NCBI RefSeq assembly: GCF_000696095.1
Contig: NZ_BAYX01000002.1
Coordinates: 496,001 to 560,000 of the forward strand
Direction of reading: 5' to 3'
Source of the DNA: Rhizobium rhizogenes NBRC 13257
Lineage (GTDB): Bacteria > Pseudomonadota > Alphaproteobacteria > Rhizobiales > Rhizobiaceae
DNA length: 64,000 nucleotides
The notes under the pieces are model-generated. The model saw only the letters and a program-made list of their open reading frames with translations. It was not told the origin of the DNA and did not search any database. A program made the position numbers and the translations under genes. Of this stretch, positions 19,615 through 29,649 are shown piece by piece. Every line of letters begins with the position of its first letter. Position 1 is the first letter of the stretch.

Positions 19615-19815
19615 ATGAAAGCCGCAGATGTTCGCGCCCTGAGCGCCGACCAACTCAAGGACGAGCTTGCCAAGCTGAAGAAGGAGCAGTTCAATCTGCG
19701 CTTTCAGAAGGCAACTGGCCAGCTTGAAAAGTCCTCGCGCATCAACGAAGTCCGCAAGGATATCGCCCGCGTGAAAACCATTGCCCGCCAGAAGGCGGCA
19801 GAAGCAAAGGCCTAA
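19615..19815 (+). CDS. rpmC: 50S ribosomal protein L29
   Basis: Encodes 66 residues of the small helical protein L29, found near the tunnel exit beside L23. The pattern [22 protein letters not shown] (shown here only to identify the fold) and the C-terminal basic helix match the family. AAGGAAGAAGCTC precedes the ATG. rpsQ begins 12 bases after the stop. Confidence 0.97.
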   Translation: MKAADVRALSADQLKDELAKLKKEQFNLRFQKATGQLEKSSRINEVRKDIARVKTIARQKAAEAKA

Positions 19816-19827
19816 AGGAAAAATAAC

Positions 19828-20067
19828 ATGCCGAAGCGCATTCTGCAGGGCGTCGTGGTCAGCGACAAGAACGAGAAGACGGTAGTTGTCCGCGTTGAGC
19901 GTCGTTTCGCTCACCCGCTGCTCCAGAAGACCGTTCGTCGTTCCAAGAAGTACAAGGCTCACGACGAAAACAATCAGTACAAGGTCGGCGACACCGTTTC
20001 CATCGAGGAATGCGCGCCGATCTCCAAAGACAAGACCTGGACGGTCGTTTCCGCCCAGTCCAAGTAA
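19828..20067 (+). CDS. rpsQ: 30S ribosomal protein S17
   Basis: Encodes 79 residues of S17, an OB-fold primary 16S-binding protein. [20 protein letters not shown] and the [14 protein letters not shown] stretch identify it. It ends the S10 cluster; the 225-base gap that follows holds two hairpins, the second terminator-like, which marks the S10/spc boundary as in E. coli. Confidence 0.97.
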   Translation: MPKRILQGVVVSDKNEKTVVVRVERRFAHPLLQKTVRRSKKYKAHDENNQYKVGDTVSIEECAPISKDKTWTVVSAQSK

Positions 20068-20071
20068 CAGA

Positions 20072-20102
20072 ATTTCGCTCAGGCCCTTGCGTCTGGGCGA
20101 AA
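20072..20102 (+). repeat. Inverted repeat after rpsQ
   Basis: ATTTCGCTCAG and CTGGGCGAAAT pair with one mismatch around a nine-base loop a few bases after the rpsQ stop. It has no T-run. It may protect the 3' end of the S10 message. Confidence 0.45.
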
Positions 20103-20131
20103 TATCTGTATGAAGCACGAGCTTGGAAGCA

Positions 20132-20158
20132 GGACGCTCGAGTACGAGCGTTCTTTTG
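20132..20158 (+). terminator. Terminator-like hairpin between S10 and spc clusters
   Basis: GACGCTCG and CGAGCGTT(C) form an 8-bp stem with loop AGTA, followed by CTTTTGCTTTA. Together with the 130 bases that remain before rplN, this suggests partial termination and a separate spc promoter. No clear promoter consensus is visible by eye. Confidence 0.6.
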
Positions 20159-20292
20159 CTTTATTGATGGCCGGCAAAGGTAACCCTGGTGGTTCCGCAC
20201 GCTGGAGAAATCAGACAAGAGACTAGTCCATAAGCCGGGGTAGGGGGTCGTTAGACCCAACCATTCCGGTAACAACAAGAAGGCGACCTGAC

Positions 20293-20661
20293 ATGATTCA
20301 GATGCAAACAAACCTCGACGTGGCGGATAATTCCGGCGCACGTCGTGTCATGTGCATCAAGGTGCTGGGCGGCTCGAAGCGCAAGTATGCCTCGATCGGC
20401 GACGTTATCGTCGTTTCGATCAAGGAAGCCATTCCGCGCGGCCGCGTGAAGAAGGGTGACGTGATGAAGGCGGTGGTCGTTCGCACCGCCAAGGATATCC
20501 GTCGTCCGGATGGCAGCGTCATCCGCTTCGATACCAATGCAGCAGTCCTCATCGACAACAAGAAAGAGCCGATCGGCACCCGTATCTTCGGACCGGTTCC
20601 GCGCGAACTTCGCGCCAAGAACCACATGAAGATCATCTCGCTGGCTCCAGAAGTACTGTAA
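20293..20661 (+). CDS. rplN: 50S ribosomal protein L14
   Basis: Encodes 122 residues, the standard length of L14, which contacts 16S rRNA in an intersubunit bridge. [18 protein letters not shown] and the C-terminal [10 protein letters not shown] are characteristic. It opens the spc cluster; rplX follows 12 bases after the stop with GGGAGCGGAG as ribosome binding site. Confidence 0.98.
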   Translation: MIQMQTNLDVADNSGARRVMCIKVLGGSKRKYASIGDVIVVSIKEAIPRGRVKKGDVMKAVVVRTAKDIRRPDGSVIRFDTNAAVLIDNKKEPIGTRIFGPVPRELRAKNHMKIISLAPEVL

Positions 20662-20673
20662 GGGAGCGGAGCG

Positions 20674-20982
20674 ATGCAAAAGATCCGTAAAGGCGACAAG
20701 GTTGTCGTATTGGCCGGCAAGGACAAAGGTCGTACCGGCGAAGTCATTCAAGTAATGCCGAAGGAAGACCGTGCGGTCGTCCGTGGCGTCAACGTCATCA
20801 AGCGCCATCAGCGCCAGACGCAGACCCAGGAAGCTGGCATTATCAGCAAGGAAGCCTCGCTTCACCTGTCCAACCTGGCAATCGTCGACAAGGACGGCAA
20901 GCCGACCCGCGTCGGTTTCAAGGTTGTAGAAGGCAAGAAGGTCCGCGTGGCCAAGACCTCGGGAGAAGTGATCGATGGCTGA
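20674..20982 (+). CDS. rplX: 50S ribosomal protein L24
   Basis: Encodes 102 residues of L24, an early 23S assembly protein with a KOW motif ([19 protein letters not shown]). Its last eight bases overlap the start of rplE, where GGGAG inside rplX serves as ribosome binding site, so rplE translation is probably coupled to it. Confidence 0.98.
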   Translation: MQKIRKGDKVVVLAGKDKGRTGEVIQVMPKEDRAVVRGVNVIKRHQRQTQTQEAGIISKEASLHLSNLAIVDKDGKPTRVGFKVVEGKKVRVAKTSGEVIDG

Positions 20983-21532
20983 GGTAAAGTACGAGCCGCG
21001 GCTCAAGAAGGAATATGTTGCCCGCATTCGTGCGGCGCTGCAGGAGAAGTTCTCCTACGCCAACGAAATGCAGATCCCGAAGCTCGATAAGATCGTGATC
21101 AACATGGGCGTTGGCGAAGCAACGGCTGATTCGAAGAAGCCGACTGTTGCTGCCGCCGACCTCGCAGCGATTGCCGGCCAGAAGCCGGTCATCACCCATG
21201 CGCGCAACTCCATCGCTGGCTTCAAGGTCCGCGAAAATATGCCGATCGGCGCCAAGGTAACCCTTCGCGGCGCCCGTATGTATGAGTTCCTGGATCGTCT
21301 GGTCAACATCGCGCTCCCGCGCGTTCGCGACTTTCGCGGCCTGAACCCGAAAAGCTTTGACGGTCGTGGCAACTTCGCCATGGGCATCAAGGAGCACATT
21401 GTGTTCCCTGAGATCAACTACGATAAGGTTGATCAGATGTGGGGCATGGACATCATCGTTTGCACGACGGCGACAACGGATGACGAAGCTCGGGCTCTTC
21501 TGAAAGAGTTCAACTTCCCGTTCCGTCAATAA
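20975..21532 (+). CDS. rplE: 50S ribosomal protein L5
   Basis: Encodes 185 residues of L5, part of the central protuberance and a 5S rRNA binder. Typical segments are [34 protein letters not shown] and [15 protein letters not shown]. The ATG at 20975 lies within the last codons of rplX. rpsN begins 33 bases after the stop. Confidence 0.98.
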   Translation: MAEVKYEPRLKKEYVARIRAALQEKFSYANEMQIPKLDKIVINMGVGEATADSKKPTVAAADLAAIAGQKPVITHARNSIAGFKVRENMPIGAKVTLRGARMYEFLDRLVNIALPRVRDFRGLNPKSFDGRGNFAMGIKEHIVFPEINYDKVDQMWGMDIIVCTTATTDDEARALLKEFNFPFRQ

Positions 21533-21565
21533 CCGTAACGACGAGCGTAGAAAAGGAACCTAAAT

Positions 21566-21871
21566 ATGGCGAAGACAAGCGCAGTTGAAAAGAACAAGCG
21601 CCGCCGCAATACGGTTGCCACTCAATCCGCAAAGCGGGCTGCTCTGAAGGCAATCATCATGAACCAGTCTCTCCCGATCGAGGACCGGTTCAAGGCCACA
21701 CTGAAGCTGGCATCGCTCCCGCGCGATGGATCGAAGACCCGCATTCGCAACCGTTGCGAAGTATCGGGCCGTCCGCGTGCGTACTACCGCAAACTGCGCA
21801 TGTCGCGTATCGCGCTGCGTGAACTCGGCAATTTCGGCAAGGTGCCGGGCATTGTCAAGTCGAGCTGGTAA
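21566..21871 (+). CDS. rpsN: 30S ribosomal protein S14
   Basis: Encodes 101 residues of the long, zinc-free type of S14: there is one cysteine ([10 protein letters not shown]) rather than the two CxxC pairs of the short zinc form. The C-terminal [16 protein letters not shown] is the family signature. Translation of S14 therefore should not depend on zinc supply; a zinc-free paralogue elsewhere would be unnecessary. Confidence 0.97.
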   Translation: MAKTSAVEKNKRRRNTVATQSAKRAALKAIIMNQSLPIEDRFKATLKLASLPRDGSKTRIRNRCEVSGRPRAYYRKLRMSRIALRELGNFGKVPGIVKSSW

Positions 21872-21883
21872 GGAGCAGATTAG

Positions 21884-22282
21884 ATGACTATGACTGATCC
21901 TTTGGGCGATATGCTCACCCGCATCCGCAACGGCGCTTCGCGTCGCAAGTCGTCGGTTTCGACGCCTGCTTCCAAGCTCCGTGCACGCGTTCTCGATGTT
22001 CTCCAGGCTGAAGGCTACATTCGTGGCTACTCCGTCGTCGATTTCGGCAACGGCAAGTCTGAGCTCAGCATCGAACTCAAGTACTATGAAGGCTCATCGG
22101 TGATCCGCGAGATCGGCCGTGTGTCTAAGCCGGGCCGCCGAGTTTATGTCTCGGTCAAGTCCATTCCGCAGGTCGCGAACGGTCTCGGTATCATTATCCT
22201 TTCGACTCCGAAGGGCGTAATGGCCGACCACCAGGCTCGTGAACAGAATGTTGGTGGTGAGGTTCTTTGCTCGGTCTTCTAA
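21884..22282 (+). CDS. rpsH: 30S ribosomal protein S8
   Basis: Encodes 132 residues from ATG ACT ATG; I took the first ATG ([16 protein letters not shown]), 12 bases after rpsN with GGAGCAG upstream, though the second would also work. S8 binds the central 16S domain and represses the spc operon in E. coli. The C-terminus [19 protein letters not shown] is diagnostic. Confidence 0.97.
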   Translation: MTMTDPLGDMLTRIRNGASRRKSSVSTPASKLRARVLDVLQAEGYIRGYSVVDFGNGKSELSIELKYYEGSSVIREIGRVSKPGRRVYVSVKSIPQVANGLGIIILSTPKGVMADHQAREQNVGGEVLCSVF

Positions 22283-22324
22283 GGCCGAACATGGATCTCC
22301 TTCGAAACAGACAGGTTTGAAAAA

Positions 22325-22858
22325 ATGTCTCGTATCGGTAAGAAGCCCGTTCAGGTGCCTGCAGGAATCACGGCCTCGGTTGATGGCCAAAAGGTGACTG
22401 CTAAGGGCCCCAAGGGCGAACTGTTTTTCGTTGCTAACGACGAAATCGGTCTCAAGCTGGAAGATAATGCAATTGTCGTAACGCCGCTTAGCAACTCCAA
22501 GGATGCTCGTTCGAAGTGGGGCATGTCCCGCACGATGATCGAGAACATCCTGAAGGGTGTTAAGGAAGGCTACGAGCGGAAGCTCGAAATCAACGGCGTC
22601 GGCTACCGTGCCGCCCTGCAGGGCAAGAACCTGCAGCTCGCGCTCGGCTTCAGCCACGACGTGGTTTACGAGCCGCCGGAAGGCATTACGATTGCTGTGC
22701 CGAAGCCGACGGAAATCGTCGTCAGCGGCATCAACAAGCAGCAGGTCGGCCAGGTTGCCGCTGAAATCCGCGAATATCGCGGTCCTGAGCCCTACAAGGG
22801 CAAGGGCGTTAAGTATGCCGGCGAGCGGATCGTCCGCAAAGAAGGCAAGAAGAAGTAA
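22325..22858 (+). CDS. rplF: 50S ribosomal protein L6
   Basis: Encodes 177 residues of L6, located near the sarcin-ricin loop. The start MSRIGKKPV and the C-terminal [16 protein letters not shown] motif identify it. Length is standard. It is 42 bases after rpsH and 12 before rplR. Confidence 0.98.
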   Translation: MSRIGKKPVQVPAGITASVDGQKVTAKGPKGELFFVANDEIGLKLEDNAIVVTPLSNSKDARSKWGMSRTMIENILKGVKEGYERKLEINGVGYRAALQGKNLQLALGFSHDVVYEPPEGITIAVPKPTEIVVSGINKQQVGQVAAEIREYRGPEPYKGKGVKYAGERIVRKEGKKK

Positions 22859-22870
22859 GGATCACGCGAA

Positions 22871-23233
22871 ATGGCTAGCAGGAAAGAAGCACTTGCACGT
22901 CGTGCCAACCGCGTGCGCCGTCAACTCAAGTCGGTGGCCAATGGCCGTCCGCGCCTGTCGGTTCATCGCTCGTCGAAGAACATCTACGTTCAGGTCATCG
23001 ATGATGCGGCCGGCAAGACGCTTGCGTCTGCCTCCACGCTCGATAAGGATCTGCGCGGTTCTCTGAAGACCGGTGCCGACACAGCCGCCGCCGCCCTCGT
23101 TGGCAAGCTCGTCGCCGAGCGTGCCACCAAGGCAGGCGTCAAGGAAGTCGTGTTCGATCGCGGCGCCTTCATCTACCACGGCCGTATCAAGGCCCTGGCT
23201 GAAGCAGCTCGCGAAGGCGGTCTGTCCTTCTAA
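22871..23233 (+). CDS. rplR: 50S ribosomal protein L18
   Basis: Encodes 120 residues of L18, the 5S rRNA-binding protein of the central protuberance. The basic N-terminus ([16 protein letters not shown]) and the C-terminal [20 protein letters not shown] are characteristic. The gap that follows, 129 bases, is unusually long for this cluster and holds two hairpins. Confidence 0.98.
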   Translation: MASRKEALARRANRVRRQLKSVANGRPRLSVHRSSKNIYVQVIDDAAGKTLASASTLDKDLRGSLKTGADTAAAALVGKLVAERATKAGVKEVVFDRGAFIYHGRIKALAEAAREGGLSF

Positions 23234-23240
23234 TCAAGTT

Positions 23241-23270
23241 TCCGGCCGGCAGCTTTAAGCGCCGGCCGGA
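23241..23270 (+). repeat. Perfect 10-bp inverted repeat, rplR-rpsE gap
   Basis: TCCGGCCGGC (23241-23250) and GCCGGCCGGA (23261-23270) are exact reverse complements with a ten-base loop, eight bases after the rplR stop. GC-rich with no T-run; perhaps an mRNA-stabilising stem. Confidence 0.55.
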
Positions 23271-23279
23271 TATTCACCG

Positions 23280-23326
23280 GACCGCACGTTTCCCCGTAAG
23301 GGGAGGGCATGCGGTCTTTGTTGTTT
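23280..23326 (+). terminator. Terminator-like hairpin before rpsE
   Basis: GACCGCA (23280-23286) pairs with TGCGGTC (23310-23316), with an inner CCCC/GGGG stem and GTAA loop, followed by TTTGTTGTTT. It could be an attenuator or a leader structure for rpsE. It ends some 35 bases before the rpsE start. Confidence 0.45.
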
Positions 23327-23362
23327 GCCGATTGCACCCGGAAAAGAAAAAGGAAGAGGACA

Positions 23363-23932
23363 ATGGCACAGGAAAAGAGGGGCTCGCGGGATGACCGTCA
23401 GAGCCGTGAAGAGCGCGATAGCGAATTCGTCGACAAGCTGGTCGCGATCAACCGTGTCGCCAAGGTTGTAAAGGGTGGCCGCCGTTTCGGTTTCGCCGCT
23501 CTCGTCGTTGTTGGTGACCAGAAGGGCCGCGTAGGCTTCGGTCATGGCAAGGCACGCGAAGTGCCGGAAGCTATCCGCAAGGCCACTGAAAGCGCCAAGC
23601 GCGATCTGATCTTTGTACCGCTGCGCGACGGCCGTACGCTGCATCACGACGTCCATGGCCGTCATGGCGCTGGCAAGGTTCTGCTGCGCTCGGCCAAGGT
23701 CGGTACCGGTATCATCGCCGGCGGCCCGATGCGCGCCGTTTTCGAAACGCTCGGCGTTCATGACGTCGTTGCCAAGTCGACCGGTTCGTCGAACCCGTAC
23801 AACATGGTTCGCGCTACGTTCGACGCCCTGAAGCACCAGGTTCACCCGAAGGACATCGCAGCTCAGCGCGGCATCAAGTATGCCACTCTGCAGGCTCGTC
23901 GCTCCGCTTCGGGCAATGCCTCTGAAGAATAA
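23363..23932 (+). CDS. rpsE: 30S ribosomal protein S5
   Basis: Encodes 189 residues from the ATG at 23363, preceded by AGGAAGAGGA; an in-frame start 54 bases upstream lies within the hairpin and is rejected. S5 is part of the mRNA entry site and of decoding accuracy. It has a longer N-terminus ([19 protein letters not shown]) than E. coli S5, as in other rhizobia, then [17 protein letters not shown]. Confidence 0.97.
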   Translation: MAQEKRGSRDDRQSREERDSEFVDKLVAINRVAKVVKGGRRFGFAALVVVGDQKGRVGFGHGKAREVPEAIRKATESAKRDLIFVPLRDGRTLHHDVHGRHGAGKVLLRSAKVGTGIIAGGPMRAVFETLGVHDVVAKSTGSSNPYNMVRATFDALKHQVHPKDIAAQRGIKYATLQARRSASGNASEE

Positions 23933-23945
23933 GGGAGTTTGACCT

Positions 23946-24158
23946 ATGGCCAAGACGACCAAGAAGGCTGAAGCCAAGGCGACCGTTACGGTCGAGCAGA
24001 TTGGCAGCCCCATCCGCCGTCCGGATGTTCAGCAGAAGACGCTGATCGGTCTCGGACTGAACAAGATGCACCGTCGCCGCACGCTGGAAGATACTCCGGC
24101 CGTTCGTGGCATGATCCGTGCTGTCCAGCATCTCGTTCGCGTAGTCGACGAGAAGTGA
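23946..24158 (+). CDS. rpmD: 50S ribosomal protein L30
   Basis: Encodes 70 residues of L30, present in many but not all bacteria. A ten-residue basic N-terminal extension ([14 protein letters not shown]) makes it longer than the 59-residue E. coli form. The core [23 protein letters not shown] is normal. It is 13 bases after rpsE. Confidence 0.96.
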   Translation: MAKTTKKAEAKATVTVEQIGSPIRRPDVQQKTLIGLGLNKMHRRRTLEDTPAVRGMIRAVQHLVRVVDEK

Positions 24159-24174
24159 GCCGGAGGTAATCGCT

Positions 24175-24645
24175 ATGAAATTGAATGAGATCAAGGATAA
24201 CGAAGGCTCGACCCATAGCCGCAAGCGCCTCGGCCGCGGCATTGGCTCCGGCTCCGGCAAGACCGGCGGCCGTGGTGTTAAGGGTCAGAAGTCCCGTTCG
24301 GGCGTTGCGATCAACGGCTTCGAAGGCGGTCAGATGCCCATCTACCGTCGTCTGCCGAAGCGCGGCTTCAACAACATCTTCGCTGCCGATTACGTTGTCG
24401 TATCGCTGGCGCGCATCCAGGTTGCGGTTGACGCCGGCAAGCTCGACGCCAAGAAGACCATCGATGCTGCCGCTCTCAAGGCTGCCGGCGTGATTCGCCG
24501 CGTCAAGGACGGCGTTCGGGTTCTCTCGGACGGCGAACTGAAGGCGAAGATTTCGCTGGAAGTTGCAGGCGCCTCCAAGCCGGCGGTCGAAAAGATCGAA
24601 AAGGCTGGCGGTTCCATTAAGCTGCTCGCTTCTGCCGCAGAATAA
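24175..24645 (+). CDS. rplO: 50S ribosomal protein L15
   Basis: Encodes 156 residues of L15, a late 50S assembly protein with a glycine/arginine-rich N-terminal tail ([19 protein letters not shown]). It is followed by a terminator-like hairpin and a 225-base gap before secY, unlike the tight spacing upstream. Confidence 0.97.
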   Translation: MKLNEIKDNEGSTHSRKRLGRGIGSGSGKTGGRGVKGQKSRSGVAINGFEGGQMPIYRRLPKRGFNNIFAADYVVVSLARIQVAVDAGKLDAKKTIDAAALKAAGVIRRVKDGVRVLSDGELKAKISLEVAGASKPAVEKIEKAGGSIKLLASAAE

Positions 24646-24658
24646 TCTTATCAATAAG

Positions 24659-24690
24659 TCGCCCGGGGTGCTTCACACCGGGCGATTTTG
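24659..24690 (+). terminator. Terminator-like hairpin between rplO and secY
   Basis: TCGCCC pairs with GGGCGA and GGTG with CACC around loop CTTCA (two bulged G), followed by TTTTG. It lies 14 bases after the rplO stop. It probably lowers or ends read-through, so secY-adk may have its own promoter in the remaining 180 bases. Confidence 0.7.
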
Positions 24691-24870
24691 CTCCCATATG
24701 TGTGCCTCACGAACCTGAATGATGCAGCTGTGTCTTTCCGGTGAATAACGGGACCCCAGGGTGAGGCATCCGATTGCAGTGCAATCCGTCCGAAGCCCGG
24801 CTTTTGAACAATTTGAAAACTGATTCCGGACCCGGCCGATTTTGCCGGAATTGGTAGTGCGGAGATTTGC

Positions 24871-26211
24871 ATGGCTTCTGCTGCGGAACAATTGGCGTCC
24901 AATCTCAATTTCTCGACCTTTGCCAAAGCCGAGGATCTCAAGAAGCGCTTGTGGTTCACGCTCGGAGCTCTCCTGGTTTACCGACTGGGAACTCATATCC
25001 CGCTTCCGGGTCTCAACCCGGCGGCCTATGCCCAGGCGTTCCAGAATCAGTCTGGCGGCATTCTCGGCCTCTTCAACATGTTTTCCGGCGGCGCCGTCCA
25101 GCGCATGGCGATTTTCGCGCTCGGTATCATGCCCTACATCTCCGCTTCGATCATCGTGCAGCTCATGACCTCGGTCGTGCCGGCGCTCGAGAACCTGAAG
25201 AAGGAAGGCGAGCAGGGTCGTAAGATCATCAACCAGTACACCCGCTACGGCACGGTGCTGCTCGGCGCATTGCAGGCCTATGGCATTGCGATTGGCCTTG
25301 AGCATGGCAATGGCGTCGTTCTCGATCCGGGCTGGTTCTTCCGCATTTCGACCGTCATTACGCTGCTCGGCGGCACGATGTTCCTGATGTGGCTCGGCGA
25401 GCAGGTGACTTCGCGCGGTATCGGCAACGGTATTTCGCTGATCATCTTCGCGGGCATTGCAGCCGGTCTGCCGACGGCACTTGCCGGTACGCTCGAACTT
25501 GGCCGCACCGGCGCTCTGTCGACGGGCCTCATTCTCCTCGTGCTTGTCGTGGCTGTCCTGGTCATCGCATTGATCGTCTTCGTCGAGCGCGCTCAGCGCC
25601 GCCTGCTGATCCAGTATCCGAAGCGCCAGGTCGGCACCCGCATGTTCCAGGGTGACACCTCGCATCTGCCGCTGAAGCTCAACACCTCGGGCGTTATCCC
25701 GGCGATCTTCGCGTCTTCGTTGCTGCTGCTGCCGGCGACCATTGCCGGCCTCGGCACCAATACGGCGCTGCCGACCTGGGTCACCTCGATCGTCGCGGCC
25801 CTCGGGCACGGCCAGCCGCTCTACATGGTGCTCTACGCCGCCCTGATCGCCTTCTTTGCCTTCTTCTATACCGCGCTGGTCTTCAATCCGAAGGATACGG
25901 CCGATAATCTGAAGAAGCATGGCGGCTTCATTCCGGGCATCCGTCCGGGTGATCGCACCGCCGAATATATCGACTATGTGCTGACCCGTATCACGGTCAT
26001 CGGCGCGATCTATCTCGTCTTCGTCTGCATTCTGCCCGAAATTCTCGTGTCCCAGACCGGTATTCCGTTGGCGCTGGGTGGCACTTCGCTTCTGATCGTG
26101 GTTAGCGTAACGCTGGATACGGTGGCACAGATTCAGGGTCACCTGATCGCACAGCAATACGAAGGCCTGATCAAGAAATCGAAGTTGCGTGGAGGAAAGA
26201 GGGGGCGATGA
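24871..26211 (+). CDS. secY: Protein translocase channel subunit SecY
   Basis: Encodes 446 residues of SecY, the pore of the Sec translocon in the inner membrane. About ten hydrophobic helices are visible, starting [20 protein letters not shown]. The plug region after [14 protein letters not shown] and the cytoplasmic loop [20 protein letters not shown] near residue 350 are conserved. The start [11 protein letters not shown] lies after GGAGATTTGC. Its stop overlaps the adk start by four bases (ATGA). Confidence 0.98.
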   Translation: MASAAEQLASNLNFSTFAKAEDLKKRLWFTLGALLVYRLGTHIPLPGLNPAAYAQAFQNQSGGILGLFNMFSGGAVQRMAIFALGIMPYISASIIVQLMTSVVPALENLKKEGEQGRKIINQYTRYGTVLLGALQAYGIAIGLEHGNGVVLDPGWFFRISTVITLLGGTMFLMWLGEQVTSRGIGNGISLIIFAGIAAGLPTALAGTLELGRTGALSTGLILLVLVVAVLVIALIVFVERAQRRLLIQYPKRQVGTRMFQGDTSHLPLKLNTSGVIPAIFASSLLLLPATIAGLGTNTALPTWVTSIVAALGHGQPLYMVLYAALIAFFAFFYTALVFNPKDTADNLKKHGGFIPGIRPGDRTAEYIDYVLTRITVIGAIYLVFVCILPEILVSQTGIPLALGGTSLLIVVSVTLDTVAQIQGHLIAQQYEGLIKKSKLRGGKRGR

Positions 26212-26858
26212 GATTGATACTTTTAGGGCCGCCGGGTGCAGGTAAGGGAACCCAGGCCCAGCGTATCGTGGAAAAGCATGGCATTCCGCAGCTTTCCACG
26301 GGGGATATGCTGAGGGCCGCCGTGGCGGCCGGGACTGAAGTAGGCAAGCGCGCCAAGGCCGTCATGGACGCCGGCAAGCTTGTTTCAGACGACATCGTCA
26401 ATGCCATCGTGTCCGAGCGAATCGATCAACCGGATTGCGCCAGGGGCTTTATCCTCGATGGTTTTCCGCGGACGCTCGTTCAGGCCGATGCGACGGAAGC
26501 GATGTTGAAGGCGAAGGGTCTCGAGCTCTCCGCCGTGATCGAGATCAAGGTGGATGACGCCGTGCTCGCCGATCGTATTTCGGGCCGTTATACCTGCGCC
26601 AACTGCGGCGCCGGCTATCACGACGAAAATCTGAGACCGAAGGTGGAGGGTGTGTGCGACCGTTGCGGTTCCACACATTTCAAACGCCGGGCCGACGACA
26701 ACAGGGAAACGGTCGTCGAGCGTCTGCAGGTCTACTACAAGGAAACCTCGCCGCTCATCGGCTATTACTATGCCAAGGGCAAGCTTCAGTCGGTCGACGG
26801 CATGGCGGATATCGAACATGTGACCGCCAATATCGAGGCGATCCTCTCTAAGCTTTAG
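26208..26858 (+). CDS. adk: Adenylate kinase, zinc-type lid
   Basis: Encodes 216 residues of adenylate kinase, which interconverts ATP, AMP and two ADP. The P-loop [10 protein letters not shown] is at residues 7-16 and DGFPRT at 84-89. The lid carries four cysteines (C130, C133, C150, C153), the zinc-binding form absent from E. coli but usual in Gram-positives and alphaproteobacteria. The ATG overlaps the secY stop; GGAGG within secY provides the ribosome binding site, so the two are coupled. Confidence 0.98.
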   Translation: MRLILLGPPGAGKGTQAQRIVEKHGIPQLSTGDMLRAAVAAGTEVGKRAKAVMDAGKLVSDDIVNAIVSERIDQPDCARGFILDGFPRTLVQADATEAMLKAKGLELSAVIEIKVDDAVLADRISGRYTCANCGAGYHDENLRPKVEGVCDRCGSTHFKRRADDNRETVVERLQVYYKETSPLIGYYYAKGKLQSVDGMADIEHVTANIEAILSKL

Positions 26859-27076
26859 ATAGCTTAAAATAAACTTGCCGGGAGCGGTTGCTTTTTTGCA
26901 CTGATTCCGTTAAACACCGCGCCAACTCGCGACATACCAAGCGATCGGCGCGGATTTCCATCGGGAAGTCCGGGTACGGTCGTTTTGACGTGTTACGGAT
27001 CTAATCGAACAAGCAGCTCCCGGGCTGCATAACAAAAGCCCTTTGCTCAGGCAAAAGGAATGCAAGGAGAACAGGC

Positions 27077-27445
27077 GTGGCTCGTATCGCTGGCGTCAAC
27101 ATCCCGACTGCAAAGCGCGTAGTTATTGCGCTTCGCTACATTCACGGGATCGGACCGAAGTTTGCACAGGAAATCTGCGAGAAGGTCGGTATTCCGGCCG
27201 AGCGTCGCGTCAACCAGTTGACGGACGCTGAAGTTCTGCAGATCCGCGAAACCATCGATCGCGATTATCAGGTCGAAGGCGACCTTCGTCGTGAAACCTC
27301 GATGAACATCAAGCGTCTGATGGACCTTGGCAGCTACCGTGGCCTGCGCCATCGTCGCAGCCTTCCGGTTCGCGGCCAGCGCACCCACACCAATGCCCGC
27401 ACCCGCAAGGGTCCGGCAAAGGCCATCGCTGGTAAGAAGAAGTAA
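27077..27445 (+). CDS. rpsM: 30S ribosomal protein S13
   Basis: Encodes 122 residues from a GTG preceded by AAGGAGAA (an ideal ribosome binding site). S13 is a 30S head protein contacting 5S/L5 in intersubunit bridges. [40 protein letters not shown] (here abbreviated to the motif) and a lysine-rich end identify it. The 218-base gap after adk could hold the alpha-cluster promoter. Confidence 0.98.
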   Translation: MARIAGVNIPTAKRVVIALRYIHGIGPKFAQEICEKVGIPAERRVNQLTDAEVLQIRETIDRDYQVEGDLRRETSMNIKRLMDLGSYRGLRHRRSLPVRGQRTHTNARTRKGPAKAIAGKKK

Positions 27446-27466
27446 TTTCCGGGAAACCGGATTTGG

Positions 27467-27495
27467 GAGGCTGGCGGTCTGCGCCGGCCTCTTTT
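27467..27495 (+). terminator. Terminator-like hairpin after rpsM
   Basis: GAGGCTGGCG and CGCCGGCCTC form a 10-bp stem (one G-T pair) with loop GTCTG, followed by TTTTG. It lies 22 bases after the rpsM stop and about 85 before rpsK, so it is probably an attenuator inside the alpha cluster. Confidence 0.6.
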
Positions 27496-27578
27496 GAGTT
27501 TGGAACGGCGCCGATCGGGCGCTGCTCCGGTGGAGCCGCTGGCATTACGGCGGTGCAGAGATCCAAGAAAGGACTACC

Positions 27579-27968
27579 ATGGCCAAGGAAGCCGTACGCG
27601 TTCGCCGTCGCGAGCGTAAAAATATTTCGTCGGGCGTTGCGCACGTCAACTCGACCTTCAACAACACGATGATCACCATCACCGACGCACAGGGCAACGC
27701 TATTGCCTGGTCGTCCGCTGGTGCCAAGGGCTTCAAGGGTTCGCGCAAGTCGACCCCGTTCGCTGCCCAGATCGCTGCTGAAGACTGCGCCAAGAAGGCC
27801 CAGGAACATGGCATGAAGTCGCTGGAAGTTGAAGTTTGCGGTCCGGGTTCCGGTCGTGAATCCGCTCTGCGCGCACTCCAGGCTGCCGGTTTCATGATCA
27901 CGTCCATCCGTGACGTGACGCCGATCCCGCACAATGGTTGCCGCCCGCGCAAGAAGCGCCGCGTCTGA
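27579..27968 (+). CDS. rpsK: 30S ribosomal protein S11
   Basis: Encodes 129 residues of S11, on the 30S platform near the E site. The motifs [18 protein letters not shown] and [20 protein letters not shown] are diagnostic. It lies 133 bases after rpsM; no rpsD follows, so S4 is encoded elsewhere, the usual alphaproteobacterial arrangement. rpoA follows after 103 bases. Confidence 0.98.
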   Translation: MAKEAVRVRRRERKNISSGVAHVNSTFNNTMITITDAQGNAIAWSSAGAKGFKGSRKSTPFAAQIAAEDCAKKAQEHGMKSLEVEVCGPGSGRESALRALQAAGFMITSIRDVTPIPHNGCRPRKKRRV

Positions 27969-28071
27969 TCATCGCCACTCACGACACCGGCCGGCGCATA
28001 TGTGTCCGGCTCGGTGCTTTTCAAGCTCGGTTGTCACGATTGGATGGTGACAACGAACGGAAGGCAAGAAT

Positions 28072-29082
28072 ATGATTCAGAAAAACTGGCAGGAACTGAT
28101 CAAGCCGAACAAGGTCGAGTTCACCTCGAGCGGCCGCACCAAGGCAACGCTCGTGGCCGAACCGCTGGAGCGTGGCTTCGGCCTCACCCTCGGCAACGCG
28201 CTGCGTCGCGTTCTGCTGTCCTCTCTGCGCGGTGCCGCTGTGACGGCCGTGCAGATCGACGGCGTGCTGCATGAGTTCTCCTCTATCCCGGGCGTCCGGG
28301 AAGATGTGACGGACATCGTGCTGAACATCAAGGAAATCGCCATCAAGATGGATGGCGATGATGCCAAGCGCATGGTCGTCCGCAAGCAGGGCCCCGGCGT
28401 CGTAACGGCTGGCGATATTCAGACGGTCGGCGATATCGAAATCCTCAACCCCGAGCATGTGATCTGCACGCTCGACGAGGGTGCCGAAATCCGCATGGAA
28501 TTCACCGTCAATAACGGCAAGGGCTATGTCCCGGCCGAGCGTAATCGTGCGGAAGATGCTCCTATCGGTCTCATCCCGGTCGACAGCCTTTATTCGCCGG
28601 TCAAGAAGGTGTCCTACAAGGTTGAAAATACCCGCGAAGGACAGGTTCTCGACTACGACAAGCTGAGCATGTCGATCGAAACCGATGGTTCGATCACCGG
28701 TGAAGATGCAGTCGCTTTCGCGGCCCGCATCCTCCAGGATCAGCTTGGCGTGTTCGTCAACTTCGACGAGCCGCAGAAGGAAGCCGAAGAAGAAGCAGTT
28801 ACCGAACTTGCTTTCAACCCGGCGCTCCTCAAGAAGGTGGACGAACTGGAACTGTCTGTTCGCTCGGCAAACTGCCTGAAGAACGACAACATCGTCTATA
28901 TCGGCGACCTCATTCAGAAGACCGAAGCAGAAATGCTCCGCACGCCGAATTTTGGTCGCAAGTCGCTGAACGAAATCAAGGAAGTTCTCGCTTCCATGGG
29001 TCTGCACCTCGGCATGGAAGTGCCGGCATGGCCGCCTGAGAACATCGAAGATCTCGCCAAGCGATACGAAGACCAATACTAA
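28072..29082 (+). CDS. rpoA: RNA polymerase alpha subunit
   Basis: Encodes 336 residues of the alpha subunit, which nucleates polymerase assembly and touches UP elements and activators. The N-terminal domain ([20 protein letters not shown]) and the C-terminal domain ([21 protein letters not shown]) are linked by an acidic stretch near residue 240. It is followed by rplQ after 47 bases, the alpha-cluster order. Confidence 0.98.
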   Translation: MIQKNWQELIKPNKVEFTSSGRTKATLVAEPLERGFGLTLGNALRRVLLSSLRGAAVTAVQIDGVLHEFSSIPGVREDVTDIVLNIKEIAIKMDGDDAKRMVVRKQGPGVVTAGDIQTVGDIEILNPEHVICTLDEGAEIRMEFTVNNGKGYVPAERNRAEDAPIGLIPVDSLYSPVKKVSYKVENTREGQVLDYDKLSMSIETDGSITGEDAVAFAARILQDQLGVFVNFDEPQKEAEEEAVTELAFNPALLKKVDELELSVRSANCLKNDNIVYIGDLIQKTEAEMLRTPNFGRKSLNEIKEVLASMGLHLGMEVPAWPPENIEDLAKRYEDQY

Positions 29083-29129
29083 CCAACAAACTGCAGGTGG
29101 ATGATGCCTGCAAGTGAAGGAGAATAGCA

Positions 29130-29552
29130 ATGCGCCACGGTAAAGCCGGCCGCAAGCTGAATAGAACTGCTAGCCACCGTAAGGCGATGTTCGCCAACAT
29201 GGCGGCTTCGCTCATCACCCATGAGCAGATCGTCACCACTCTGCCGAAGGCGAAGGAAATTCGCCCGATCGTCGAGAAGCTGGTTACCCTCGGCAAGCGC
29301 GGCGACCTGCACGCTCGTCGTCAGGCCATCTCGCAGATCCGCGACGCCGTTGTCGTTGCCAAGCTGTTTGATGCGATCGCAACGCGTTACGCCACCCGCA
29401 ACGGCGGCTACCTGCGTATCATGAAGGCCGGCTTCCGCCAGGGCGACAATGCCGCTCTCGCAGTCGTCGAATTCGTCGATCGCGACACCTCTGCCAAGGG
29501 CGCAGCCGACAAGGCCCGCGTTGCCGCCGAGGAAGAAGCCGCAGCCGCTTAA
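29130..29552 (+). CDS. rplQ: 50S ribosomal protein L17
   Basis: Encodes 140 residues of L17. [20 protein letters not shown] is the family's start and AVVEFVDR lies in the C-terminal half, with an Ala/Glu-rich tail. GGAGAATAGCA precedes the ATG. It ends the ribosomal block; a strong terminator follows. Confidence 0.98.
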   Translation: MRHGKAGRKLNRTASHRKAMFANMAASLITHEQIVTTLPKAKEIRPIVEKLVTLGKRGDLHARRQAISQIRDAVVVAKLFDAIATRYATRNGGYLRIMKAGFRQGDNAALAVVEFVDRDTSAKGAADKARVAAEEEAAAA

Positions 29553-29574
29553 GGCTCGCTTCTGACAGACAATC

Positions 29575-29607
29575 GAAAGGCCGGATGAGCGATCATCCGG
29601 CCTTTTT
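29575..29607 (+). terminator. Intrinsic terminator after rplQ
   Basis: AAAGGCCGGATGA and TCATCCGGCCTTT form a perfect 13-bp stem with loop GCGA, followed by T residues. It closes the alpha cluster and, because of the flanking A-run, could also end the opposing gene at 29650. Confidence 0.92.
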
Positions 29608-29649
29608 CTGTTCCTTGTGTCCAGACACGTCGTTTCCAGTGCTGCGGCA

